DNA of 64,000 nucleotides, taken from assembly GCA_964585385.1 (NCBI GenBank), contig CAZPDP010000002.1, positions 186,001 to 250,000 on the forward strand, given 5' to 3'. The position numbers were made by a program, and so were the translations under genes. The notes beneath the pieces were generated by a model. The model was not told the DNA's origin. It saw nothing but the letters and a program-made list of their open reading frames with translations, and did not search any database. The first letter of the stretch is position 1; each line of letters begins with the position of its first letter. This DNA comes from JAGXLC01 sp964585385 (GTDB taxonomy: Bacteria; Bacteroidota; Bacteroidia; Bacteroidales; UBA12077). Shown in pieces: positions 15,748 to 24,669 of the stretch.

Positions 15748-17823
15748 ATGGCAGTTAGAATAGAAAAAGTAAGCGTTACCGGACTTGGCCCTCTCAAAAA
15801 ATTTGAGCAGACTTTCAGCCGTTTTAATGTTATTTTTAGTCCGAATGAAAAAGGCAAAACCTATCTTACTGAATTTATATTGCGTTCTCTTTTCAGAAAT
15901 CGAAAAAGATGGAAACATATTCGCAGTGGAGGAAAGGGAAAAGTTTGGGTAAGCGGACTCGAGGAGCAGTCCCTGGCTTTTTCTCCTTCCTCAAAAGAAA
16001 AGCTGGAGGATTTCTGGGAAGAGCAATACGGGCTGCCTTCCAGTATTTCGAATATACTGATGGCCAAAGGGGCCGAGGCTTCGATCAGCTCTGAGGGCAT
16101 TGACAAGCACACGATTAAGGAGGTATTGTCTGGTATCAATGTATTGGATAACATCGACAAAAAAATTTCCAGAACGATACAAACCGCAAAAATTGAAGGC
16201 AACTTCATTGATATTAAGAAGCAGGGCGAAGGAAAGGAGTTGATGAAGGCTGAAAAAGAGCTGGAGGAGATTAAAAAGCTCTCCAGAAAAATGGAAACAG
16301 ACTACACAGTTGGAATAAGTGAAGATTATAAGCAGAAAATTAAAGAAAAGCAAAAGCAGATTGAGCAGTTGCGGGAGGCCAAAAAATACCGTGCCTGGAT
16401 GATTTCCGAAAAGATGAAAAAGATCCAGGAGGAGGGTTCCAGGTACCCGGAGGAAGATATTAGTCAGTTGCAACAGGATATCCGGATTTATGAAGATACT
16501 GGCGATGAGTATAAGAAAAAAAAGCAAGAATATGAGGAAGCTGCAAAGCAAAGCAGTCAGTTAGATTGGCTTAGAAGCGCAAAGGAGAATTACCGGGAGT
16601 GGACTATCAACAGGGCTTTTTCCCTTAACAGGCTTTATTATGTGCTTACGGTTATCTTGGCGCTCGCTTCCATGATTTTCATCGCGTTTAACATGAAAAT
16701 TGCTGCGTTAATAGCTTTCCTCGGGACCATGGGTAGTATTTTCGTTATATTGAAAAAACTGTATGATTTTACCAGGGAATATGGGAAGCATAAAGAGTTA
16801 CAGAAACTAAAAACAGAGTTTGAGAATCTGTTTGAAAGATCATTAACAGATATTTCTGTTCTTGAAGAGGAACTTCAGAAGCAGGAGAAACAAGCCCAGA
16901 AGGCAGAATATGCTAAAAATGAGATGGAAGAAAAAGAGCAAAAGCTAAACAGCCTGAAGAACAGAATCCAGGAACAGTTTAACACACTATGGGAAGAAAT
17001 TCCCGGGGAGAATCAATGGAGCAATACCCTCAGTACAATTAAACAGCGGAGAAAAGAACTCACCGATCAGTATAAACAGGAGCAGAAAAAGCTTGTCAGC
17101 CTCAAGGTGAATGAATCGGACTTCAGAACCACAGACCCGGGTGTAGCTTATAGTGAGGAAAAGTACGTGGAATTGGAACAGGAGCTGGAAGCACTGAAAA
17201 AGAAACTGGGTGCGAATGAGGAACAGCTAACAACCCTGAAACACCAGATCTGCGGGGTAACAAAAGATGATTTTCATACGTCCTGGGAAAAAGTGATGGA
17301 AAATCTGCGAAACAAAGAGGAAGAAAAGAAAGAAGAACTGAAAGAAATAAAATCTCAGATTGTAGCGGGAATCGTTGTTCATAATCTAATTGATGAATAC
17401 AGAAAGCAGGAGAATCAAAAAATGCAGGAAGGGCTGGCTTCTGAAACCGTCACAAAGCCATTGTGGGACATTACCCAGCGATATACTTCCCTTTCTCTTG
17501 AAAACAACGCATTGATAGTATCAGACAATTTTGATGACTACGATTTGCAGGATTTAAGTACAGGTGCTAAAGAGCAGATTATGCTGGCATTGCGGATTGG
17601 TTTTAGCCGTAAGCTGTTAAAGAAGGATGCATTGTTCCTGATTATGGACGATACCTTTCAGCATTCCGACTGGAGCAAACGGGAGGTGCTGGTGAACAAG
17701 CTGGCTGAGATTGCCGGTATGGGTTGGCAGATCATTTATTTTACCATGGACAATCATATCGATGAGCTTTTCCAAAAAGCAGGCAGCGGAATGGGTAAAG
17801 ATTTCAGACGAATGGAATTATAA
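15748..17823 (+). CDS. SbcC/YhaN-like AAA ATPase with coiled coil and two membrane segments
   Basis: A 691-residue split ATPase. The Walker A region is FSPNEKGKTYLTEFI near residue 35. Long coiled coils follow at roughly residues 160-285 and 340-560 (Glu/Lys/Gln-rich). Between them, at about 290-340, are two hydrophobic segments (LTVILALASMIFIAF; AALIAFLGTMGSIFVIL), a feature of Bacillus YhaN rather than of E. coli SbcC. The C-terminal half carries an ABC-type signature (LSTGAKEQIMLALRIGF) and Walker B (LFLIMDDTFQHSDW). No zinc-hook CxxC is seen. It is coupled to the nuclease gene and probably forms a membrane-associated DNA-end processing complex. Confidence 0.85.
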   Translation: MAVRIEKVSVTGLGPLKKFEQTFSRFNVIFSPNEKGKTYLTEFILRSLFRNRKRWKHIRSGGKGKVWVSGLEEQSLAFSPSSKEKLEDFWEEQYGLPSSISNILMAKGAEASISSEGIDKHTIKEVLSGINVLDNIDKKISRTIQTAKIEGNFIDIKKQGEGKELMKAEKELEEIKKLSRKMETDYTVGISEDYKQKIKEKQKQIEQLREAKKYRAWMISEKMKKIQEEGSRYPEEDISQLQQDIRIYEDTGDEYKKKKQEYEEAAKQSSQLDWLRSAKENYREWTINRAFSLNRLYYVLTVILALASMIFIAFNMKIAALIAFLGTMGSIFVILKKLYDFTREYGKHKELQKLKTEFENLFERSLTDISVLEEELQKQEKQAQKAEYAKNEMEEKEQKLNSLKNRIQEQFNTLWEEIPGENQWSNTLSTIKQRRKELTDQYKQEQKKLVSLKVNESDFRTTDPGVAYSEEKYVELEQELEALKKKLGANEEQLTTLKHQICGVTKDDFHTSWEKVMENLRNKEEEKKEELKEIKSQIVAGIVVHNLIDEYRKQENQKMQEGLASETVTKPLWDITQRYTSLSLENNALIVSDNFDDYDLQDLSTGAKEQIMLALRIGFSRKLLKKDALFLIMDDTFQHSDWSKREVLVNKLAEIAGMGWQIIYFTMDNHIDELFQKAGSGMGKDFRRMEL

Positions 17824-17846
17824 CCCAAATTGAGCGATTTTCGCTC
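17823..17846. repeat. 24-nt hairpin repeat, copy 2 (inverted)
   Basis: Exact reverse complement of 13026-13049. It begins within the stop codon of the ATPase gene. The stem gagcga/tcgctc may terminate or protect the transcript. Confidence 0.7.
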
Positions 17847-18056
17847 CCTTACAGAATCCCAAACAAAATCTTTTGAGCTTAAACCTTTCACTTACAGAAG
17901 AATCTAATGTCAGGAGGGTAAGGATTATCTATCAAAGGCTTTGATGGAGGCAAAAGCTATCTGAGCAAAAAAAGTAATTATTTATTAACTTTAGATACTA
18001 ACATAATGTTACCTATGTTTAAAACCAACTAATTTCCAACTTTAATTCTTTTAACA

Positions 18057-21000
18057 ATGAAACACACCCTTATTTTACTAACCTTTCTGATAGGCGGATG
18101 GATGACCTATGGTCAGTCTGCTGAAGGAGAAACCCTGTTATTGAAAAGTCCTTCTGTGAGTGAATCCCGCATAGTTTTTACCTATGCAGGTGATATCTGG
18201 ATTGCAGATAAGGATGGATCAAACGCTCAAAGGCTTACTGTTCATGAAGGCGCTGAAACCAACCCGGTATTCTCTCCTGACGGGAACTGGGTAGCTTTTT
18301 CAGGTCATTATGAAGGCAATACTGACGTTTATGTTGTTTCTGCAGAAGGCGGTATGCCTGAACGACTCACCTATCATCCCAATTCCGATGTGGTGAGAAG
18401 CTGGCAAGGAAACACCAGCATTGTGTTTTCTTCCTCCCGGTCTTCAAACAGCGGTCGCTTTTCAAAATTGTTTACTGTGGAGAGAAGCGGAGGCTTACCC
18501 CAGGAAATGGCCATGCCGGAAGCCCATCAGGGTACGGTTTCTCCTGATGGACGATATACTGCTTACATCAAGAATCCTGACCCCAACGAAGGCATTGGCG
18601 TTTACCGGCCTTTCAAGCAATACAGGGGAGGTAACACACCCCAGGTCTGGATTTTCGATAACGAAACCTATGAGGTTGAGGAGATCCCTCAAAACGGCTC
18701 CAATAACACCCATCCGGTTTGGGCTGGTAAGGAAAAGGTGTATTTCCTGTCAGACCGGAATGGTTATAACAATGTGTATAGATATGATTTAACCACCAAG
18801 GAAGTAAAGCAAATCACCGAATTTAGCGATTACCCTGTTAAAACGCTTCATTCAAACGGCGAAACCCTGTCCTTTGAACAGGGCGGTCGAGTTCATCTGT
18901 ACGATATTTCCACCGAAGAACTGACGACTCTGCACATTACCATCAAACCCGATATTCCATATAAGAGACCTCACTATGCAGATGGAAAAGACTACATCCG
19001 GCATTTTTCCATTTCTCCTTCCGGTGTTAGAGCAGTAATGGGAGTCAGAGGCGATGTCTTTACCATTCCCACTGAGAAAGGTGACATAAGGAATATTACT
19101 GAATCACCCGGTGCTCATGACCGGTTCCCTGCCTGGTCTCCCGACGGTGACAAGATTGCCTGGTTTTCCGATGCCAATGGTGAATACCAGTTAATGATTG
19201 CCGATCAAAAAGGAGAAAATGAGCCAACAACCATTTCCTTTGAAAATCCATCTTTCTATTATGGTCCTTACTGGTCGCCTAACAGCAAGAAACTTGCCTT
19301 TTACGATAAGCATCTCAACATGTATTATGTGGATGTTGAGAAAAAGCAGCCCGTAAAAATAGACAAGGACATTTATGCCAATCCCAGGCCCAAGTTTACC
19401 CCTGACTGGTCTCCCGATAGCAAATGGTTAACCTACACCCGCAGACTGGAGAATCAGCTTAATGCCGTGTTTGTTTACAATGTGGAAACCGGCGAAAAGA
19501 AGCAGATCACCGATGGCATGAGTGAGACCGCTTATCCTACCTTTGGTTCTGAAGGGAATTATCTCTTTTTTGCAGCCAGTACAGACTATGGGCTTAATGC
19601 CAGCTGGCTGGATATGACCAATTACCCGCACCGGGTAACGTATAGCATTTATGCTGTTGTTCTGCAAAAGGACAAAGAGTCTCCCTTTGCACCCGAAAGT
19701 GATGAAGAGCAAATCGATAAAGGAGAGGAGAATGGGAAAAAGGATGACAAGGATAAGAATGGAAAGAAGGAGGACAAGGTAAAGGTTCAGATAGATTTTG
19801 AGAACCTGGATCAGCGGATTGTTTCTCTGCCTGTACCACCCCGGACCTATTCCCACCTGGAAGGCAATGTAAAAGGAAAGCTCTTCTTTTTAGAACAGGT
19901 CCCAGACCAGAGAGGGTACACCCTCCATGCTTTTGATATGGAAGAAGAGAAAGACGATACCTGGCTTGAAGGTCTCAGAGGGTATGAAGTGAGCGCTGAC
20001 GGTAAAAAGATGATTTATGCTACCTCGAGCGGAAACTATGCCATAACAGGCACAGATGCCAAGCCTGAACCCGGAAAGGGAAGCCTGAATCTTTCAGAAA
20101 TGAAGGTTTATGTGGAACCGCTGGAAGAATGGGAACAGATGTTTGATGAAGTCTGGCGAATCGAACGGGATTTCTTCTATGTGGAAAACATGCACGGCGC
20201 CGACTGGGAAGCTGTGAAAGAAAAATACAAAAAATTTCTGCCTCATGTGGGTCACAGGGAAGACCTCAATTACCTGTTTGCTGAAATGATGGGAGAGATG
20301 GTGGTAGGCCATAACTACGTTGGAGGAGGAGACTACCCCGATGAGGAGAGCGTCAGGACAGGATTGCTGGGAGCGGATTATGAGATAGTCAATAACCGCT
20401 ACCGGATCAAAAAGATCTATTCCGGTCTCAACTGGAACCCATCTTTCGAGGCTCCCCTGACCAAACCCGGCGTGGATATAAATGAAGGCGATTACATCCT
20501 GGAAGTGGGCGGTGAAACGCTTACAGGAGATATGAATATTTACAGCCTGTTCCAGAATACAGTGGATAAGCAGGTGAAACTGATGGTGAGTTCAGAGCCC
20601 CAACTCCAGGGAGCAAGAAAAGTAACCGTAGTACCTGTACGCAGTGAAAGAAACCTCCGTTTCATGAACTGGGTGGAAGGCAACCGCAAGAAAGTGGATG
20701 AGATGACGGACGGCCGTGTAGCCTATGTTTACATGCCGAATACAGGGGGCGGAGGGTATACCTTCTTCAACCGGTATTATTTCTCCCAGCTTGACAAGGA
20801 AGCTGTCATCATTGATGAACGATACAACGGTGGAGGTTCGGCTGCAGACTATGTGATTAATCTGCTGGACAGGGAGATTATGAACTACTGGGGTCACCGC
20901 GATGGTAAGGTTACCGCAACGCCAGGCGCTGGTATCTTTGGTCCGAAAGCCATGATCATCAATGAATATGCAGCTTCAGGCGGCGACCTCATGCCTTTCC

Positions 21001-21317
21001 TGTTTAAAGAGAAAGACCTGGGTAAACTGGTCGGTAAAACCACCCTCGGGATTCTGATAGGTATTTATGGTTATCCACCCCTGATGGATGGAGGTTTTGT
21101 GACCTCCCCAAGGTTTGGTATATTCTCCAAAGACGGGGAATGGATTATTGAAAACGAAGGCGTTCACCCGGATGTAGAGGTTGAGATGACACCGAAAGAG
21201 GTGATAAACGGCAAAGACCCGCAACTCGAAAAGGCTGTGGAGGTGATTATGAAAGAACTGGAAGAAAAAGAAGAAAAGGAAGTTAAAAAACCAGCTCCGC
21301 CGGTAAGAGCTTTGTAG
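18057..21317 (+). CDS. Tricorn-like S41 protease, secreted
   Basis: A 1086-residue protein with an N-terminal signal peptide (MKHTLILLTFLIGGWMTYG, cleavage near GQS). Residues ~30-520 form WD40/PD40-type beta-propeller repeats (VFSPDGNWVAFSG, PAWSPDGDKIAWFSD, PDWSPDSKWLTYT). A Lys/Asp/Glu-rich linker is at about 545-580. A PDZ-like region is near 790-870 (VDINEGDYILEVGGETL). The C-terminal S41 catalytic core holds VVGHNYVGGGD (catalytic His), IIDERYNGGGSA, NEYAASGGDLMPF (nucleophile Ser, oxyanion Gly-Asp) and ENEGVHPDVEVE (Glu). This architecture is that of Tricorn homologues, peptide-degrading enzymes. Here it is predicted to be periplasmic. Monocistronic with a terminator. Confidence 0.92.
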   Translation: MKHTLILLTFLIGGWMTYGQSAEGETLLLKSPSVSESRIVFTYAGDIWIADKDGSNAQRLTVHEGAETNPVFSPDGNWVAFSGHYEGNTDVYVVSAEGGMPERLTYHPNSDVVRSWQGNTSIVFSSSRSSNSGRFSKLFTVERSGGLPQEMAMPEAHQGTVSPDGRYTAYIKNPDPNEGIGVYRPFKQYRGGNTPQVWIFDNETYEVEEIPQNGSNNTHPVWAGKEKVYFLSDRNGYNNVYRYDLTTKEVKQITEFSDYPVKTLHSNGETLSFEQGGRVHLYDISTEELTTLHITIKPDIPYKRPHYADGKDYIRHFSISPSGVRAVMGVRGDVFTIPTEKGDIRNITESPGAHDRFPAWSPDGDKIAWFSDANGEYQLMIADQKGENEPTTISFENPSFYYGPYWSPNSKKLAFYDKHLNMYYVDVEKKQPVKIDKDIYANPRPKFTPDWSPDSKWLTYTRRLENQLNAVFVYNVETGEKKQITDGMSETAYPTFGSEGNYLFFAASTDYGLNASWLDMTNYPHRVTYSIYAVVLQKDKESPFAPESDEEQIDKGEENGKKDDKDKNGKKEDKVKVQIDFENLDQRIVSLPVPPRTYSHLEGNVKGKLFFLEQVPDQRGYTLHAFDMEEEKDDTWLEGLRGYEVSADGKKMIYATSSGNYAITGTDAKPEPGKGSLNLSEMKVYVEPLEEWEQMFDEVWRIERDFFYVENMHGADWEAVKEKYKKFLPHVGHREDLNYLFAEMMGEMVVGHNYVGGGDYPDEESVRTGLLGADYEIVNNRYRIKKIYSGLNWNPSFEAPLTKPGVDINEGDYILEVGGETLTGDMNIYSLFQNTVDKQVKLMVSSEPQLQGARKVTVVPVRSERNLRFMNWVEGNRKKVDEMTDGRVAYVYMPNTGGGGYTFFNRYYFSQLDKEAVIIDERYNGGGSAADYVINLLDREIMNYWGHRDGKVTATPGAGIFGPKAMIINEYAASGGDLMPFLFKEKDLGKLVGKTTLGILIGIYGYPPLMDGGFVTSPRFGIFSKDGEWIIENEGVHPDVEVEMTPKEVINGKDPQLEKAVEVIMKELEEKEEKEVKKPAPPVRAL

Positions 21318-21349
21318 AAAACACAAAACAGAATGCATTTAAAAAAGAT

Positions 21350-21388
21350 AGCCATGGATTTCAGAAAGAATCCGTGGCTTTTCTTTTT
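21350..21388 (+). terminator. Terminator after the Tricorn-like gene
   Basis: An 11-bp stem (agccatggatt / aatccgtggct, one G-U pair) and a T-rich tail. The rest of the 334-bp gap up to 21651 holds only AT-rich sequence with cggat-type short repeats (acacggatgaaacag, tacacggattag) typical of intergenic DNA in this phylum. Confidence 0.75.
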
Positions 21389-21651
21389 CATACAATTTGT
21401 ATAGAACACGGATGAAACAGATAAAACGGATATACACGGATTAGCAATTTTTATGGATTAATGCCTGTCATTCATTTAATCTGCTTTTTATCCAATCTCC
21501 TGTTCTGAACTATAAGGGTTCGAGAGGATTGTTTAACCACCAGGACTTAAAGACTCAAATAACGCTAAAAAGAATTAAAGCAATAAATCACTAAGATTTT
21601 GTTAGTTTTTTACTCCCAGAAGCTTTATTTTCGCAAGTAAAATGAACATTC

Positions 21652-22638
21652 ATGCAGAGGCAATCTTCTGGAAAAAATACTACAAACCAAGCTATAAAAA
21701 AAACAGTCAGATCTAAACAGGAAGCCCGTCCTTTCCTCAAATGGGCAGGGGGTAAAAGTCAACTTCTGGATGCGATTTCTGCCCGTATTCCTGACGACGT
21801 AATGCAAGCTGGCCAATTTACTTACGTCGAACCTTTTGTGGGAAGCGGAGCCGTTTTATTCTGGGTTCTGAATAATTATCCAGGTGTGACTAAAGCTGTA
21901 ATTAACGATATCAATGAAGACCTCATCAATGCATACAAAGCCATTCAGATGGATGTGGAGACTCTTATATCCTGTTTGCAACGTCTCGGGGACGATTATT
22001 ACAGCATCAAGAAGGAAGATGAAAGGAAGGTATTTTTCCTGGAAAGAAGAGAAGAATTCAATACCCGTACAAACGATATCTCAAAGCATTCAGCCCTGCT
22101 CATTTTTCTGAACAGAACCTGCTTTAACGGATTGTACCGGGTAAACAGCAAGAATGAGTTTAATGTTCCTTTCGGAAAATACAAGAACCCAAGGATATGC
22201 GACACATCCAATCTTAAAGCTGTGAGTAAAGCGTTACAAAAGGTGACCATTCTGAATACAGACTTTACTGAAACTTACAAGCATGTAGATGAGAGACCTG
22301 CGTTTTTTTATCTCGATCCACCCTATAAACCTATCAGTCAGACCTCCTCATTTAATTCGTATTCGAAGGATGGATTTGACGACAAGGAGCAAAAGCGGCT
22401 TAAGAAGTTCCTGGATAAGTTGAACGGAGAACAACACCCATGGCTCCTCAGCAATTCCGATCCTAAAAACATAGACCCCGAAGACGATTTTTTTGATACG
22501 CTTTACAAAGATTATATCATTGAGCGTGTAAAAGCCAAAAGAGCAATCAATTCCAATGCAAAGAAGCGGGGAGAGATTGCAGAGCTTTTGATTCGGAATT
22601 ATGAGCGTTCGTCTTTAAATCGAACTCAGGTTAAATAA
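21652..22638 (+). CDS. D12-class DNA N6-adenine methyltransferase
   Basis: A 328-residue Dam/DpnM-type enzyme that transfers methyl from SAM to adenine. SAM-binding motif I is YVEPFVGSGAVLFW, preceded by the N-terminal PFLKWAGGKSQLL block. The family insertion FLNRTCFNGLYRVNSKNEF matches the Dam target-recognition region. Catalytic motif IV is YLDPPYKP. Relatives with this layout usually methylate GATC, which is an inference. No restriction endonuclease gene is seen. The gene runs directly into a repeat-rich, gap-containing region, so it is either an orphan or its partner is lost or hidden. Confidence 0.9.
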   Translation: MQRQSSGKNTTNQAIKKTVRSKQEARPFLKWAGGKSQLLDAISARIPDDVMQAGQFTYVEPFVGSGAVLFWVLNNYPGVTKAVINDINEDLINAYKAIQMDVETLISCLQRLGDDYYSIKKEDERKVFFLERREEFNTRTNDISKHSALLIFLNRTCFNGLYRVNSKNEFNVPFGKYKNPRICDTSNLKAVSKALQKVTILNTDFTETYKHVDERPAFFYLDPPYKPISQTSSFNSYSKDGFDDKEQKRLKKFLDKLNGEQHPWLLSNSDPKNIDPEDDFFDTLYKDYIIERVKAKRAINSNAKKRGEIAELLIRNYERSSLNRTQVK

Positions 22639-22709
22639 TATTTTGGGGTTCTTTTTCTACAAAAATTTAACTTTTACGGAGTATTTTTCCGCGGAGCGGA
22701 TAAAGTATT

Positions 22710-22768
22710 GTAGACTAAATGTTTGTATATGCCTGATTTTCCCCGGAGGGGATAAACATTTAGTCTAC
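22710..22768. repeat. Inverted repeat with perfect 15-bp arms
   Basis: gtagactaaatgttt at 22710-22724 is perfectly complementary to 22754-22768. The loop contains ccccggagggg. It abuts the left edge of the 347-bp repeat array and replaces the first hairpin seen in the other copies. Confidence 0.7.
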
Positions 22769-22939
22769 TGAAAGACATCGTATGTTAAGCGACGCCCTAA
22801 CATCCGATGTATTTTTTTCATCGGATGTTTACTGCTTATCGTGAGCATATTTTCAAACTTCTTTTGCTCTCCACCTTTAATTCTTTCTTCAACCCCGACA
22901 GGGGTGACATTTTTATAAACCGGGGTGCTAACCCTGGTG
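22769..22939. repeat. 347-bp repeat, copy 1 (left part, cut by gap)
   Basis: Begins tgaaagacatcgtatgttaa and contains the hairpin aacatccgatg / catcggatgtt (22799-22829), then the accccgacaggggtgac block. It runs into the N gap. No ORF is supported here. Open frames across the gap are artefacts. Confidence 0.75.
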
Positions 22940-23039
22940 NNNNNNNNNNNNNNNNNNNNNNNNNNNNNNNNNNNNNNNNNNNNNNNNNNNNNNNNNNNNN
23001 NNNNNNNNNNNNNNNNNNNNNNNNNNNNNNNNNNNNNNN
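22940..23039. other. Assembly gap (100 N)
   Basis: Exactly 100 N bases inside the repeat array, the conventional scaffold-gap length. The real distance and repeat copy number here are unknown. Confidence 0.99.
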
Positions 23040-23119
23040 ATGACTGAAAGACATCGTATGTTAAGCGACGCCCTAACATCCGATGTATTTTTTTCATCGG
23101 GTGTTTACTGCGTATCGAA
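23040..23119. repeat. 347-bp repeat, copy 2 (left fragment, interrupted by higBA)
   Basis: Starts atgactgaaagacatcgtat and ends with the second hairpin (one mismatch) and tttactgcgtatcg. At that point the toxin-antitoxin module begins. The consensus resumes at about 23887 on the other side. Confidence 0.7.
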
Positions 23120-23124
23120 TAGCG

Positions 23125-23451
23125 TCATGCTAAATTCAACTCGTTATCTTTTGTCTCAATTTTAAATTTAACATCTGCTTTTAGGGCTCTGAATATCTTT
23201 AATACGGTACTTATTGTCATATTTCTGGATCCCCTTTCCAGTTTTGAAATCTCGGATCGTTTTACTCCTATCATTTCACCTAATTGTGACTGGGTTAATT
23301 TTTTTTCGTTGCGTAATCGTTTTATCATATCACCCAACACATCAAGTTTTAAATCAAATTCATATTGATCTCTTTTCTTAGTTCCTTCTTTACCTAGATA
23401 TTTGTCTTTAATATCATCAAATCTCTTAAACTTAATATCTTTTGTTGCCAT
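23125..23451 (-). CDS. higA: HigA-type antitoxin, XRE-family helix-turn-helix
   Basis: A 108-residue protein whose residues ~45-100 form an XRE/Cro HTH (KLTQSQLGEMIGVKRSEIS, then KLERGSRNMTISTVLKI). It follows the toxin gene by 2 bp on the same strand, the inverted toxin-first order typical of higBA. It should bind and neutralise HigB and repress the operon through the palindrome upstream of the toxin gene. The stop codon lies six bases from the repeat junction, so the cassette has almost no spare sequence on this side. Confidence 0.88.
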   Translation of the reverse strand: MATKDIKFKRFDDIKDKYLGKEGTKKRDQYEFDLKLDVLGDMIKRLRNEKKLTQSQLGEMIGVKRSEISKLERGSRNMTISTVLKIFRALKADVKFKIETKDNELNLA

Positions 23452-23453
23452 GG

Positions 23454-23792
23454 CTACTTATTTTTTGAAAAATAAATCTCTCTAATCTTTTTTGCTCTAT
23501 CAATCTCTGACTTTGGCGTTTTTTGAGTCTTTTTAATAAATCCATGTGTTGCTATCACAAGTGTATCTTTATTATCCCTCCTATCCCAAAATGCCAAAAG
23601 TCTATATTGAATCGACCTATATTTTGCCCTAAACTCCCATATTTCTTTTGTCAACTTCTTAAAAATCTTCGGATCAAGAGAATATTTGGCTTTATCGATG
23701 TTATAAATTATTTTATCTCTTGCCTTTTCATCAATTTTATCAAGAAACTCTTCAACTTCATCAGATAATAAAATATCAAAATATTCTCTCAT
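23454..23792 (-). CDS. higB: HigB-type toxin (RelE/Gp49-like mRNA interferase)
   Basis: A 112-residue protein of the phage-derived Gp49-like/HigB group. Conserved wording includes WEFRAKYRSIQYRLLAFWD and LVIATHGFIKKTQKTP followed by a Lys/Arg-rich C-terminal helix, which carry the residues used for ribosome-dependent mRNA cleavage in the RelE fold. First gene of a two-gene TA module, with the antitoxin 2 bp downstream. The whole module sits in the middle of a repeat unit, suggesting recent acquisition as a compact cassette. Confidence 0.9.
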   Translation of the reverse strand: MREYFDILLSDEVEEFLDKIDEKARDKIIYNIDKAKYSLDPKIFKKLTKEIWEFRAKYRSIQYRLLAFWDRRDNKDTLVIATHGFIKKTQKTPKSEIDRAKKIREIYFSKNK

Positions 23793-23827
23793 CTATCTAT
23801 TGTTTAAAACGGATAAAAATATAAAAA

Positions 23828-23847
23828 TGTTTCCATATATAGAAACA
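23828..23847. promoter_or_regulatory. Candidate HigA operator palindrome
   Basis: TGTTTCCATATATAGAAACA is a near-perfect inverted repeat 36-55 bp upstream of the higB start, the usual place for autorepression by the antitoxin. Confidence 0.55.
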
Positions 23848-23886
23848 ATCTTGTATTTTATTTTTCAAATAGCCATTGCGCCCCAA

Positions 23887-24234
23887 CGTTAGCATATTTC
23901 CAAACTTCTTTTGCTCTCCTCCTTTAATTCCTTCTTCAACCCCGACAGGGGTGACATTTTTATAAACCGGGGTGCTAACCCTGGTGACAAACGACCCCGA
24001 ATAACAGCGCTCCAGCCTTTTACCGTAAGGACATCAACAACCTAACCATGGAGCGCAACAGAAAAAAACCTAAAAGAATCCCGGAGAAGCTCCTCTGTGG
24101 CCCTCTGTGCCACCTCTCCTTCCTCTGTGAAGTCGCCCAGCAAAGAGTAAACATACGATGACTGAAAGACATCGTATGTTAAGCGACGCCCTAACATCCG
24201 ATGTATTTTTTTTCATCGGATGTTTACTGTGTAT
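23887..24234. repeat. 347-bp repeat, copy 3 (from the right junction of higBA)
   Basis: Complete unit from cgttagcatatttcc to gtatcg. It contains the ccccgacaggggt block, a segment rich in ctctgtg words, and two consecutive hairpins: aacatacgatg/catcgtatgtt (24150-24180) and aacatccgatg/catcggatgtt (24193-24224). The following unit repeats it with a 347-bp period. Confidence 0.85.
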
Positions 24235-24529
24235 CGTGAGCATATTTCCAAACTTCTTTTGCTCTCCTCCTTTAATTCCTTCTTCAACCCCGACAGGGGT
24301 GACATTTTTATAAACCGGGGTGCTAACCCTGGTGACAAACGACCCCGAATAACAGCGCTCCAGCCTTTTACCGTAAGGACATCAACAACCTAACCATGGA
24401 GCGCAACAGAAAAAAACCTAAAAGAATCCCGGAGAAGCTCCTCTGTGGCCCTCTGTGCCACCTCTCCTTCCTCTGTGAAGTCGCCCAGCAAAGAGTAAAC
24501 ATACGATGACTGAAAGACATCGTATGTTA
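24235..24529. repeat. 347-bp repeat, copy 4 (ends at first hairpin)
   Basis: Appears identical by eye to copy 3 up to the hairpin at 24498-24528, after which the sequence diverges (agctaaccgg). The array therefore ends exactly at a hairpin. Confidence 0.85.
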
Positions 24530-24669
24530 GCTAACCGGATTATTAAACCCAGGCATAAAGAGCACGCCGAGAACTTTCTCTGAGTCCCTCTGTGTCTTCT
24601 CTTATTTCTCTGTGGTTACAATCCATTAAAATTGAGAAGTATAAAACTGTTGAAAATCACCTAAACCTA

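Noticed and set aside
22765..23097. Open frames on both strands spanning the N gap
   Set aside because: They exist only because N is translated as X, and their visible parts are repeat sequence with hairpins.
23870..23900. True integron attC site at ccccaacgttag
   Set aside because: It resembles core-site wording, but the R/Y pattern is imperfect, the long hairpin is missing and no integrase gene is present.
22769..24529. CRISPR array
   Set aside because: The repeats are about 347 bp with no short regular spacers and no cas genes.
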